Below are positions 31,648-43,925 of a stretch of DNA of 64,000 nt, piece after piece; the stretch's first letter is position 1, and each line of letters begins with the position of its first letter. Source of the stretch: Symsagittifera roscoffensis (lineage: Eukaryota > Xenacoelomorpha > Acoela > Convolutidae); contig NC_087065.1 in assembly GCF_963678635.1 (NCBI RefSeq), positions 76,111,786 through 76,175,785 of the forward strand. Direction: 5' to 3'. The notes under the pieces were generated by a model that saw nothing but the letters and a program-made list of their open reading frames with translations, was not told the DNA's origin and searched no databases. The translations under genes were made by a program, and so were the position numbers.

Positions 31648-32035
31648 CAGGGGCGGATCTTAAATTTTCTCAAGGAGGGGGTGGGTGGGGTTTCAGGAAA
31701 ATTGTTTTTAGGTCGGCCAAATTGGTTTTCCGAGCTCTCTCCAAGCACTAAACAGACCCTGTTTTGGCCAAATTTTGTGCGCCGCATGCAAAAATTTGAA
31801 AAACCGCCTAAAAAGGCATTTTTAGGCCTTTTTTGGAATATGTTGACCAAAAGTTTGCGTTTTTTTCGGCGCGCGCTCCCCCCTCATTTTCTAAAGGCGC
31901 CTTAAGAAAATTTATAGGGTCTGACACCACAATTAGGAAATGGATATCTCAAAATAAAACGAAGGGGGACCTTTTGGGTCGGCAGGGGGTCGAATCCCTG
32001 AGAGGGGGCGTCCCCCCCCCCTTAATCCGTCCCTG
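31648..32035 (+). mobile_element. hAT-type MITE 3
   Basis: The ends CAGGGGCGGATCTTAA and TTAATCCGTCCCTG pair as inverted repeats. Flanks catatgcc and catatgtc agree at 7 of 8 bases. 388 bp, no transposase ORF. Confidence 0.85.
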
Positions 32036-32329
32036 CATATGTCTCCATTCTGAGAGAGATTTTTTTGTTCGTAAAACCTTTTGATAAAAATAAATGAAAG
32101 TACGGAATTATGGAAAATAATATAATTCAATCAAATATGATTAATCAATAATCTCAGGAAATCTCAATTCTCGAATAAATCCAATAAAGCTTAAGGCAAT
32201 CAAATTGATATTAGCCGAGCATGAAGTTGGCAGATAATACAACCAGGTTGATTTGTGTTGCTCGCAGGCTGACAGCCCAGAGACATGAACTGTTAATGAA
32301 AACACCTTCTAGTTCCCGGGTCTAGATTG

Positions 32330-33215
32330 CGGTTTTATGATCAGACGGTCGCGACCAGTATTTCCAGACTGCTGTGACCGAAACTGGACATTTTCAGACC
32401 GCCGCGACCAAAATTCGGTATTTCCAGACTTAACGGACCGAGGCAATGTATCCGCGACCGGCGCGAAAGAAAGTGATTCGCGACCGGCGCGACTGAAGGA
32501 AAGTTAGTCGCGGTGGTCAAAAAAATTAGTCGCGGCCTTCAAAACTTAGTCGCGGCGGTCGAAAAAAACTAGTCGCGGCGGTCGAAAAAATAGTCGCAGC
32601 GGTCAAAAAATTAGTCGCTCATGGTCGAAAAATTAGTCGCGACGGTCGCAAAATTAGTTGCGGCGGTTGAAAATATAGTCGCGACGGTCAAAAAATTAGT
32701 CGCGGTGATCAAAAAGTTAGTCCCGGCATGGTCGAAAAATTAGTCGCGGTGGTCGAAAAATTAGTCGGTGTGGTCGAAAAATTTGTCTCGGCATGGTCGA
32801 AAAATTAATCACAGCGGTCCGAAAATTAGTCAGACCAGTCAAAGTTTAATCGCGGCAAGGTCAAAAAATTAGTCGCGGCAGTCGAAAAACTAGTTGCGGC
32901 GGTCTAAAATTTGTTGAACTTGCTGCGAGTAATTTTTTGACCGCCGCGACTAATGTTTCAACCATTGCGACTAATTTTTTGACCACCGCGACTAATTTTT
33001 GACCGCAGCGACTAATTTTTTGACCGCCGCGACGAATTATCCGACCGACGCGACTAAGTTTTTTTCCGCCGCGACAAATTTTTCGATCATTGCGACCAAG
33101 ATACGGTATTTCCAGAGTTTTTCCGCGACTAAAAAATCCTGTCCAGACTATAAATTTTCGGTCGCGGAATGAACATTTCCGCGACCGACTAAGTCCAAAA
33201 AATTAGTCGCAGACT
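32330..33215. repeat. large foldback: TTAGTCGCGGCGGTCGA minisatellite in inverted arms
   Basis: From about 32495 to 32920 a unit of about 21-25 bases, consensus TTAGTCGCGGCGGTCGAAAA, repeats some twenty times. From about 32930 to 33130 the reverse complement (TTTTTGACCGCCGCGACTAA) repeats about nine times. Outer parts hold TCGCGACCGGCGCGA and TTTCCAGAC in both orientations. The element is GC- and CpG-rich in an AT-rich intron. It has no coding potential. Confidence 0.9.
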
Positions 33216-33699
33216 TCGACCCGGTTTATCGGCGTGGAAAGCAAACGCACAAAAAGCGCGCAGCAAAAGCTCACTGGAACAATTTTACAGCATACGTTTT
33301 TCAGCTCATATTTTCAGCACAATTCTAATTTTATTTCCGCATTTGTACATCTTTTTTTGAGAACAACACCTCCTCAGTTGTCGAACATTGTGCAATTTGA
33401 GCTTATATCACCGCATTCTTTCAAATATGCTGTGATTATTGTTACCGGAGTTGATTCCCGGAGTGTTGAATCAACCCCGGAGTGTTTACCGGAGTGTTCA
33501 ACCAAACTAGAATTATCCTTACGAGTCCAAACTATGCACTGGACAGTCGCACAATTTGTGTCTGTATGTTCCTGGATTTCATTGACAAATCTTTAAGCAT
33601 GTTCCAAATTTTAAGTGGATTTCACCTACAAAATTTTCGTGGTTTCCGCGTACAAATACATGTAACATAAATTTTGTCGACATATTTGTTGTGTCGCGG

Positions 33700-34825
33700 A
33701 TTCTGCAACAAGCCAATATAGCTAGTTGTTCTGGATTCCGCGAATGTAGGTGGATTCCATAAATTGTGAATGGAATCCGCAAATGTATGTGAATCAGCAA
33801 ATAAATGTGGAGTCCGCAAATTGTAAGTGGATTCCGAATTTTGTTTATTACTAAACTTGCATATGAACATCTAAAAGCTAGAGCTGGAATGCTTATCCAT
33901 AGCAATGCGAAATTTAAAAGCAAAGCCTTAACCATTGTCAGCGGAATCCACGAACAAATCTCAAAACATTAGTTAAATAAGTCGCTGGATGTCACCTTTT
34001 ATTCTCTTGTAAACACAACACCGAATAAGTTCAATATACAGAGTTTTTGGAAACACAATGCACAACATATCGCCAAATTTAGTCAGTATTTGGGATTGCA
34101 TCAATCCCGAATACTGATTACGGAACCACAATACCAAATAAACACAACTCCGACCAAATGGCATTTTGGAAACACAACGCACATCAAATCGCCGAAATAG
34201 GTCAGTATTTGGGATTGTATCAATCCCAAACACTGGTCAGTTTTTGGAATTCTATCAATCCCAAACACTGATCTAGTAGATTCCGATTCTAGTGAAATGA
34301 TGAGGGCAGTATTTGATATGAGTCAAAGTAAAATCAAATCAGGAGGGCAGTTTTTTATTTGATATATGATGCTATGTCTTTCCGATTAGCTAGCTCACAA
34401 CTATTAAACAATTTAAGAGCTCTAAACAAAGTTACAAAAGTATTCTTTCTCTAAATTTTCAGATGACCCCCTACTAAATAAAAAATATGATTTTATAACG
34501 CTATACTACATATATACATATATATGAACGGAATTCGCAAATAAAATGCGGATTTCACTAACAATTTGCGGATTCCAATTACAATTTGCGGATTGCACTT
34601 ACCGTTGCGGATTTTGCAAAATCTCAATTTAACTATACATTTGTCTTATTATTTGTCTGTGGATTCCACAAACTGTTCTGGATTCCGCAAATTCGGTTGC
34701 GGATTCCGCAAATTTGCCTATTTGTGGAGCCATTTTGAGCGGTACATTGTTATAACCAGCAAAGATGATCAAACAGCAAAGATGATCAAAGAAAAGTAGC
34801 AATTTTGCGGATTCCGCAACAAATT
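33700..34825. repeat. palindromic GCGGATTCCGC arrays around a core with three CAGTATTTGGGATTG palindromes
   Basis: Degenerate TGCGGATTCCGCAAAT units occur at 33725-33840 and 34525-34820. Between them, at 34080-34265, three units of about 33 bases each fold on themselves (CAGTATTTGGGATTG facing CAATCCCAAACACTG). Confidence 0.75.
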
Positions 34826-35394
34826 TGATTTTGACCTGTTGCGGATATCGCTTACTATGCGCAAAATGCACAGTTAGGCTCCGTAATGATGCAAAAATAT
34901 ATAATAAAGCATTTAAAGAAAAATTTTTAGGATCTTTTCTTTTCCTCCCTAGTTTAGTAGGAAAAAAGCTAAAATCGCATCCGCCAGTTTGTCAATTTCA
35001 ATTGATTTTCAAACAATTGATGCGCTCTCATTCAGAAAATCAATCAAAACCAATTGAATTGTTATTTTGCTGGCAACGATCTAAGCCCTGCATAAAGTTA
35101 CAAGTTATGTTTGAAAAATAAAACAAAAGTATGAATTATGTATGACAAAAGCTGCTTCACTGCGCTGCTAATTTGTTTTTATCTCATTCATTTACTATGG
35201 GGCTAAAATTGACTTGGTTGCTATAATGGGAACGACCCTTTCTATGTTATACGACCCAGTTTTACTAATGTGTTACATGAGTTTCAGTTTGGAAGTTTCG
35301 GATTCTGCTTCATTTCAGTTACCCGCAGTGAGGTTCCATGGACAATAATTGGTTATCATAGGTTTTCATGGTCTGTCTCCATAAAATTTAAAAT

Positions 35395-36310
35395 GACCGA
35401 CTATAATGGATTAATAATCGATTATAAAACAAATTAAACAAAGATCACTTTGATCCGCTATAATCGATGATAATGGATTGTAATGGATTATAAAAGATTA
35501 TAAAAGATTATAAAAAAATTTTGAATCAGAGCCCGGAATTTCCAAAACGTTGAACAAAGTATTATGAAAACTTGATTGTTGCAGTCGCTAAGTTTTGTTT
35601 TACACTTGGCTACAGCAAAAAGTCGAGTTGTTTTCCAGTTTTTTTTTCGGTTTGACTTATATTTACCGTAAAAATACCGTAGAGGTGTGCCCCGTCACCC
35701 AACCCCTCCCACGCACCCACACACCTTAAACTCCCTTTGCAGACTTTTACGCCCCGCCCCCTGCAGACATTTACCACACCCCACCTGCAGAACTTTACGC
35801 CCCCAAGCTTACGGGGGGGATAGGTGTCTGTGGGGTGGGGTAGGTGTGTCTGGTGGGCAAGGTAGGTGAAGGATTAGGGGCGGGGTAGGCGCGTGGGGAG
35901 GAGTTACTAGGTGGGGTTGAGGGTAGGTGGGGCGGAGTGGGTGGGGTGGGGTAGGTGGTTTTAGGTGAGCGTATCATTGTAGGGGGTTGGTTGTAACTTT
36001 GGGCGTGTTCCACTTGGGAGTAAAATTTGAAAAGAACGCAATAATTAACTAATTGTGGGTAAGTTGAGAAAGCGAATAGGCTGTGAGTAAAGCAGAAAGA
36101 GCTGCCTTATAGAATGCAGCAAAAATGCAGAAAAAAAGTTTGCAGAAAATTTGAAAAAGTAACAGAGATTATAATCCTTTATAAACTATTATAATGGATT
36201 TTAAATGGGCTATAACCGATTTGTTTCCTTGAAAATTATGGATTTTATTGGATTATAATTTTTTGCGTGGTACCAAATCGGAATTATAACCGATTATAAT
36301 GGCTACATTT
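35395..36310. repeat. ATAATCGATTATAA arrays bracketing a C-rich/G-rich core
   Basis: Degenerate (A/T)ATAATCGATTATAA units at 35395-35515 and 36165-36305. The core has a C-rich stretch (35690-35815) followed at once by a G-rich one (35814-35970), able to pair or to form G-quadruplexes. The same terminal motif recurs at 56395-57280. Confidence 0.7.
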
Positions 36311-37222
36311 TTGACCACGTTTCTTCTGCCAGATTGACTAATTGCCTGAAAAAAGTCTGCCAATAAAATTCAGATTTAAACAAGGATTAAAAGTTACTGC
36401 GCCAATAGCACAACATTTTCTGACCATAGTCTTAACAAAAATACACCTTCAAATTAATTTTTTTTTTCAAATTAGTGGCGTTTTTTCTGCACGAAAAAGT
36501 AAAATCTGTAAGATCTGAACAAAAATTTTGTCTAAACTTTTTGCAGACTTTTTTAAAAATTTTTTGCAAGTTTCGATTGATGTGGCGCCAAAATGACGCT
36601 AAAAAAACCCAACAACTTATTTTGCTCGATTAGAACAAATATTTCACGGCTTAAATTAAACTTAAATGAGCTATTGCAGGTCTGCACTCTTATCTTATTG
36701 ACCAGAAATCAAAAACTCAAACCGGTTTTTCTCGACAATGAAATTTTTAAAGGTCGTTCGAATTACGTCTGAAAGTGCCCTGATATAATATATAACTCGA
36801 CACATTCTAATGATTATTCGTGATACTAGATTTTGCGTGGAAAATAAAATGAGAAAAAAAAATAAAACACACAAAGTTCCTCCGCATTTTTCAAATGATC
36901 GGAACGAAAAATCGACAGCATGGTGAAATATAAAGTTTTCAGTTTTGAGCAATTTAAAGAACGTTGATTGGTTCAGTGTTTCACACTTTCGGACCTTCAT
37001 GAAAAAAAAAACACCTACTAAAACGGTCAAATTGACAAACTTCGATGTTTTGGCAAATTAATATCAAGAAACGACTAAAAAACTAGGAAAAACCTGCTTT
37101 AGGTTCCCTGTTTCTGCCCTCTAATTTTTTAAACAAAATTACTCCCTTTGATAATATTTTACTACATATATCTCTGGCTGATCAATCTAAAGAGTTTCTA
37201 AAGACGCTTTGACAAAACTTAC

Positions 37223-37343
37223 AGACCCAAATATTTTTAACAACAGCATACTTCACGTTGAGAAGAAGATCAAACTCGGTCAGTATGACCCCGTCTTGAG
37301 TTGCAGAAGCAAAGGCCCCCTCTCGAAGCAAGTTCCAAACAGA
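37223..37343 (-). CDS. weak exon candidate
   Basis: A minus-strand open stretch ends at a strong donor (TCT/GTAAGT) at 37222 and may start after tcgtttgtttgag at 37344. It reads SVWNLLREGAFASATQDG and TEFDLLLNVK, more protein-like and GC-richer than its flanks. Its end phase does not fit the exons of the surrounding minus-strand gene, so it would belong to another gene or be a decayed insert. Confidence 0.3.
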
Positions 37344-37469
37344 CTCAAACAAACGAGTAGTCGTCAAAGTTCAAAATTAACTTCAATTTGCAGAAATAAA
37401 AACACAGAACAGTTGAAGTTGTACAAAAGCGAAATCAGCCGCGTAAAAATTTGGTTAAGAGGTTAAGTA

Positions 37470-39169
37470 TATATCAACATCAAATGAATAAAATAATATA
37501 CATCAATGGCAATTTTTTATTATAGGGATTAGGCGCCTTTTTTTATTTGGGCGAGCTATCCCCATATAGCAGAACAATTGAATGACAGAAAGTAATATTG
37601 AGGCAGTTTGAGATCAGTATTCAAAAAATATGAAGGAAGTTGTAAGCATTAAGTGAGAGTTTTTGAGTGCTTACACGATTTTGATTTCTGCCAATTGACT
37701 CTTTAGTCATGAGAATAGCGCCTGTGTTTTAATTACAAGGAAATGAAAAAGTAAGTAAGTTGCATGGTGAAGCCATTGGTATAAATAAGACCCAAGGGGA
37801 TAAAAAGCAAATATATTTTTCACTTTTGTGAAAAAATAAAAATAGTAGGTTCTGTGCGATAGTCATAAAAATAGCTCTAGGCCTTGGCGTTGCGGGAAAC
37901 AACAAAGCATTTTATGAATTTGTAGCAGAAAAAAAAACAATGAATATGTTATTTTTGCTTAATACATTTTTGCAAATAATTCTAGTATCTACAAATGAAA
38001 GAGATGATTTAATCAATTTTTGAGGTGAAAATCTAATTGACTTTACTTTAAAGTGAATTTTTTCATGCCTCTAAACAAATTTCGGGTGGAGTTTTTGTAG
38101 GAACAGCGGGAGGATTGATAAGCAAATCCTATAAATTAAATTGCATATCCTATAAATTAAATTGGCCAGAATAATTTCTTGAACAAACTGGGTCACAATT
38201 TGCACCGTGAAGTTGCTTTGAAGAGATGAACCAGAGATTATCATGAGAAAAAAATGCCCCGGAAAATGTCAATAAAAACTCTGCATACTCACATACTGCT
38301 TCCACATACTCCTTACACGAACATATTTACATAATTTCTCAAGCTTGCAACAAGCCCCCCCCCCTTCGGGATTCGACCCCATTATTACTATTTAAAAAAT
38401 AAATTTTCGGCCGACCGACCAATAAGCGTTTCTAAAAAACGCCTACGGCGCCAACCTACACTTATTTTGAAATGGAGCACGCTGTAAAAGAGTATTTCTT
38501 GCCTTTTTCACAAAAAAAGTAAATACCATACGTTGAAATGCTTTTGTTTCGGGGGCAAAAAAATTCCGGTAGGGCGAGATATGTCACTTGATGATTGATT
38601 ATATCTAAAAGTGTTCCGCTACGGGTTAAACTTGCGGGGCTGTTCGAAAAGAAAACACAATTTTTCTGACAAATCTATTGGATGCATTGCGATGATGAAT
38701 TGCTTTCACATCCTGTCAAAATAACTGACCTGGTTCAGATGAAGACAGCTAGACAGCAATTAGCCGATTTTCCTCAGAAATTTGGGCGCATAGTTAATTA
38801 TTACCTAAATTTAAATATATATTTGAGGCTGCTTTGAGAGTCAAACAAAGTCGTTAGGCTCGGTTTCAAATTGTTGGCCGCAAGAATAACGTAGCACAAC
38901 AACTCGCAACAAAAATAAATGATTGAATAAACCTATTAATCTACATTCTAGATTAGCGGAAAACACTGATTCACAAACATTACTTGCTAATTACGGTCGC
39001 TACATGTCAGTATCGCGTTTTTATTGAAATTTTAATCTTCCCGAGTTGTATTTTCCCTAATAATTTGCGAGGTGTCTTTTGTAGCGTGTTGTTGCAATAG
39101 TTTCCGAAAAATATGTTTAAAAATTCATTATGTAACAAAAACTGTAAACCATTTCAGTTGCTTGGCCAA
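37470..39169. other. intronic, MITE fragment at about 38350-38500
   Basis: No gene is seen. The fragment carries the CGGGATTCGACCCC and CGCCTACGGCGCCAA motifs of the hAT MITEs without intact ends. Confidence 0.5.
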
Positions 39170-39194
39170 AAAAAATTAGAAAACTTTCTCTGCA

Positions 39195-39775
39195 TAGTTT
39201 CGAGCATGCTCTTGTTAGTATGCAAACAGTTGGTTGGTAATCCTCACCGCCCGAAGAAGTCTCAACAGAAAAGCAACAAAATCTGTTTTGAACTGACCTC
39301 GGTTTTAATCTCAATGCGACTTTCTTTTTTGTTTCAAACTTGAATTTCAAAACGTATTTAAACTCGAGTAATTGGTCGAACAAATAAGTAACAATGAGAA
39401 AAAGCGAAAAAAACCTCAAAACTTAACATTTCATCATTTTAGTCTCTTGACCACATCGCCTCGACCAAACTTTCTATCAAGAATTTTACGGATACAACTT
39501 TTTTATATAAGTAACACAAAAAACAATCCCGCGATACCTAATTTGAGAGATAAAACTATGAAAAAATTGTGAATCTTGAGTGGAATAGAAACTTTAATAA
39601 CCCATTTTTAAACTCATTTTCAAAAACAGAAATAACCATCACCACACAGATTCGAGCATGCGCTTGTTTGCATGTAAACAGTTTGCTGGTAATCTTTAGC
39701 ACCATAAAAAGTCTCAACAGAAAAGCAACAAAATCTTTTCTGAAATGGGCTCGGTTCTAATCTCAAAGCTATCTT
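39195..39775 (+). repeat. direct repeat of about 115 bp, two copies
   Basis: 39200-39320 and 39650-39770 share TCGAGCATG, GTCTCAACAGAAAAGCAACA and CTCGGTT-TAATCTCAA. They are about 450 bases apart. Confidence 0.75.
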
Positions 39776-39824
39776 CTCATACTAAACTGGAATCCATACC
39801 CGTATCTAGTAAATGTTGTAATTC

Positions 39825-40395
39825 AGATCTGAAATAATCTTTTTCAGATCTAAATTTCAGATCTGAAATGGGTTGTGAAATGTTAAAAGGTAAAACGGAA
39901 TGGGTTATTTCAGATTTTCTTTTTCTTGGTTATTTCAGATGTGAAAAAAAAATCAGACATAATTTCAGATCTGAAACTTAATTTTTCTAGGTTAATTTAG
40001 ATCTGAAAAATCAATGAGTTCGACACATTTTTTGCTATTTTTGTTCTCCGGTATTTGATAGCTTACCAAAGTCTCCAATTGGTGACTGCCAAAATATGTT
40101 TCTCCAAGCATGAGATAAAGAACAAAAAAACTGTTGGTAAAATTATTCGGATTTTTCCTACCGCTAGTTAATTCTCAATTGTTCGCTGGAAATGCTTAAA
40201 TTATAATTTAGCAAAAGGTTTCTCAGATCTATTTTCAGATGTGAATTTTTGTTTTTCAAGTTTTTTTCAGATCTTAAGTTTTCTATTTAAGATCCAAATT
40301 TCAGATCCGAAATTTCCAAATTCTTATCCAGATATGAAATAAAAAATTTCAGATCTGAGAATCAACTAGTGAAAAAGATAAAGAATTTCAGATCT
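39825..40395. repeat. TTTCAGATCTGAAA palindrome array
   Basis: At least ten exact or near copies of the palindrome TTCAGATCTGAA, at irregular spacing, in two clusters (39825-40015 and 40215-40395) around a core of about 200 bases. Same motif at 11985-12135, 20325-20700, 21890-22275 and 22715-22855. Confidence 0.8.
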
Positions 40396-42855
40396 TGCAC
40401 AGAAAATCCCCCGGGTACCGGTAGTTTGAATCTCTCACAATAAGAATATTATGCATTTTTTTTCAAATCCCAGACGACTTTAAGAGAAAAAGTATTTGAG
40501 TTCAAGTACTGCCTCAAAAAAATAGGTAAAAATCAGAGTTAGCGGCGAGAAGAAGAAAAATTTCAAAGCATATGCACCCAAGCCAATCATCGCGGTTCAA
40601 CAAGAGTAGCTGACTGCTGTTTAAACAGCTGAAAATGATTCCACTGTTATTAATTCTGTATATAACAAGTCCCAGAAAAAAATTTTAAAACGAAATTTCT
40701 TGGGAAGTGCTTTTACTGCTCCTGATTTCAGATTTCGACATGATAATCTTGATTATGATGGTTTCAATATAATATTCAAAAATAAGTATTTGCTAGCTAA
40801 AGCAAAGTTTAAAAATCACAATTAAAATAAAAAAGGATTGATTTTGTCTTCTACTGGGTTTTACCTTACGAGGCGGGTGATTAATTTGAAAGGCGAAAAG
40901 CTCGACGAGTTTTTTGAGCGACAATAAGAAAAAATTTTGGTAATATTTAGCTATAAAAAGTATGACTTTAATCTAAGGCCACAGTTAAAGTCATATAAGT
41001 ATTTCTTAAGGTACTTGTTACTGCACAAAAATTAACCCTATAATTCCTTCCAGGTCTAGTAGTGGACTAGATAAAAAAGGTATTTTTTTTTTAGAAATAC
41101 AGGTAATTTGATAGTTCCAAGTTTTTAGCAATATAACGAACTTGAGCATCCTAATGCGTCAAACAAATCAAGCAAAAATTATTTGCCTTAATTGATTTGT
41201 TTCTAGGAGCGAAATTTATCAATTTATACTTTATATGGCGCGTGGGGGGGGGGGGGTGATTTTCACAAAAAATCTCAAATAAAAAACATTAATTTCATTT
41301 TTTATATTTAATTTTTTCTTGTTATCAGTGCTTCATAGACCTGAAAAGTCAGTCGGAATATTCAGGGCTTCGTACGTGCAGTCTTGTTTGAAATTTTTGC
41401 TCAAAAATCTGCTCAAAAACCAACTTGCCAAGAGAAAAGTGCTCATGTTATGTCTAGTAACTAAATTTTTTAACCAATTCTTTTTCCGAAAACTATTTTG
41501 GAATAAAATCTGAGTCGATTTTTTGCAGTCCAAAACAGTACAACTGTTTCGTTGCTTCATGTAACCAATACCATTTTAATTAGGTCAATACCCCAGACAA
41601 TTTATTTGGTTGCAAATAATATTTTGGAGGAAAGTCGACCAATTTTTCAGAGAATAGTTGACGAATTAGAAGTGAAAGCTCCAAGAGAATATTTTCTGAT
41701 TCGTTCGCCGCTTAAGCGAGACTTCTTTTCAGTGCTGGTTATATTATTTTTTTCTCCACTCGATTCCAAAGTGCATTAGGCGATTACAATTTTTTTGCTT
41801 AAGACGATTTTTTTTATTATGTCAAACTTTGACAAAAAAATAAATCACCTTAAAGATATCTTGTTTTGAGCTTAACCTTACTCGAAGCTTTTTTCATACT
41901 TATAATTTTTTTATAGTCATAGGGGTTTGGGGGTTTTAAAATGGCAAATTTAACGCGCAATATCTTGCGTTCAGATAAAATGCATGAGCGGCCAATAAAA
42001 TCATTCCAAGTTATTTTGAAACAAGCAGTTTGGTATTCATAATGCAATACCTGACGCCAACTAAACCCCAATAGAAAACAATGGCCAAACAAAAAAATCA
42101 TTCAAATTTTCTCTTTTTTTGTTTTTATCTCAATTTATTCTTTTCTCATCTTTTCTTAAAAACTTTGTCTTCAGCTTTCAAGGACAGTCGGATCAATTAG
42201 GGCCTTACCCTGGTACACGAACATTCATGTTACGCTTTGCTTTAAGGAAGAGTTTTCCTCAAATCCAATTATAATGAACTCTGAACCAGAATATTGCGCC
42301 TCAAAAATTTCAAGTCCTAAAATTCATTTCTATTAAATTTGGTTTCAATTGAAATTGGACTTCAAGTATCAAAATTTAAATAGTACATTCATCAAAAAAA
42401 GTTCAGTTGGCTATCGAAACTTGCCAACAAAATACCAAATTGATTGCAATAAAAAGACAAAACGCAGACTTTAAAAAATTATCATTTTTGAATTTAGTTT
42501 TTCGAAGTGATGTCTCCATTGAACTATCAAAACTAGTACTTTAATTCAAGTTTTGACTGAATGGTCTTAGCAGAGTGTCAGTTTTAGATAAATTCATGAT
42601 TAAAAAGCGAGATTTTCCAGTGAAACTTAATGTGGAAGCTTAAATTCGACTAGCCAGTACATTAAAATTGAGTTTTCGGAAATAAGGCCGAGAATTTAAA
42701 AGCATTTTTAACAATGGTAGCAAAAAAATTCTCATACTTGAAAAACATGAAGCTTCTCATTTGCTCATTTTGTTGCAAAAGATCCCGTTGTTGACCTTTG
42801 GACGACAAAAAACAAGCATCAGCAACATAGCCAACTGACGGAAATGAGTAATGAA
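40396..42855. other. intronic, family B copies at 41185-41420 and 41870-42240
   Basis: Both carry parts of family B (ATTCAGGGCTTCG with GCAGTCTTG; AACGCGCAATATCTTGCG). A G13 tract is at about 41239. No gene is seen. Confidence 0.5.
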
Positions 42856-43475
42856 GCAAGGAAACAGAAAAAAAAGTCTTATTTTTGAAAACCTTCAAAT
42901 TTAAAATTTTAAGAAAAATATACACCCTTAATGTCTTTGATTTTCACGAACAATTTATGACAGGAGCTTTTTTCATAACAATAACTCAATTTGAGAAAAC
43001 TGAAATAATAGATAAAGTTTTTATTTCGCTGGGAAATCTGATAATTGAATTACACTTTTGAAATTAGAAGTCATTCTCGTTTTTCGTGCCTTTCACATTT
43101 TTTCTGTTCATTTGTAGAACTTTAACACAGGAAATCGACTGAACTTAAAAAGAAATCCGAAATGAAACCGCCAAAAAACAAAATTGAGCGTGAAGATATT
43201 TTAAGACTTTTTATGAAAAAAAAACACAAAAAAATCATCAAGGCCTATATAAGAGTAATAAAAACATTCAATACTCTTAATTAAGAATGATCAGGGAGGG
43301 TGGCGCGGCAAATGACAAGTGCGCCGAAAAATTAGAAAAAAAATTAGCCGGACTTTGTTAACTATACACCCTATGGTAGTTTATAACTAATCCCTCCCTG
43401 TTAAGAAAGCATTGTCAACTAAACATACGAATTTTGTACCTTGTAACAAATTACCCCCTTTGCAAAAGGGAGATA
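42856..43475 (+). repeat. dispersed repeat family A, copy 3 (long form)
   Basis: It aligns along its length with 29100-29690. Confidence 0.8.
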
Positions 43476-43494
43476 GTTTGTTAGAAAAGATTAA

Positions 43495-43925
43495 TTCAAG
43501 CAAGGAAACAGAAAAAAAACTGACTTGTTTTTTGAAAAAACTTCAACTTGCGAATTTCAAAAAAAAAACTTGCTCTTGAAGCTCTTTTAATTTTTGATCG
43601 GTGCTTTTTTGATAAAATTAAACCAAATTCGAGAAAACTGGATCAATAAGTAAAATGGGCAAACTGATAATTTAATTCCATTTTCGAATCTAGAAGTCAA
43701 TCAATCATGTTTTTCATGACTCTTTTACTTGTGCTGTTAGACAGTGGAGTTTGGGTTCATTTTAACAATAGAAAAGAACTGAACTTAAGAAGAGATCAAA
43801 AGTCAAGCGAAGAAAAATCAAAATTGAGCATCAACAAATTTTTTCCTATAAAAACACAAAAAAAATGACCAATATCTATATAAGAGTACTCACTGCGTTC
43901 ATTACACTTACTAACTGAAGTGTTC
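43495..43925 (+). repeat. dispersed repeat family A, copy 4
   Basis: It starts CAAGGAAACAGAAAAAAAAC and ends near TATATAAGAGTACTCACTG. It stands head to tail with copy 3. Confidence 0.78.

Noticed and set aside
31980-32000. GGGTCGAATCCC as a pol III B box
   Set aside because: The motif is internal to the hAT MITE, with 8-bp target duplications and inverted ends, and has no matching A box.
32330-33215. CRISPR-like array
   Set aside because: Units are contiguous and degenerate with no unique spacers, switch orientation, and lie in an animal intron.
33234-33596. 120-codon plus-strand ORF
   Set aside because: It starts at the edge of the foldback element and covers short CCGGAGTGTT repeats; no protein-like character.
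35687-36013. Pro/His/Thr-rich ORFs on both strands
   Set aside because: Products of C-rich and G-rich low-complexity DNA.
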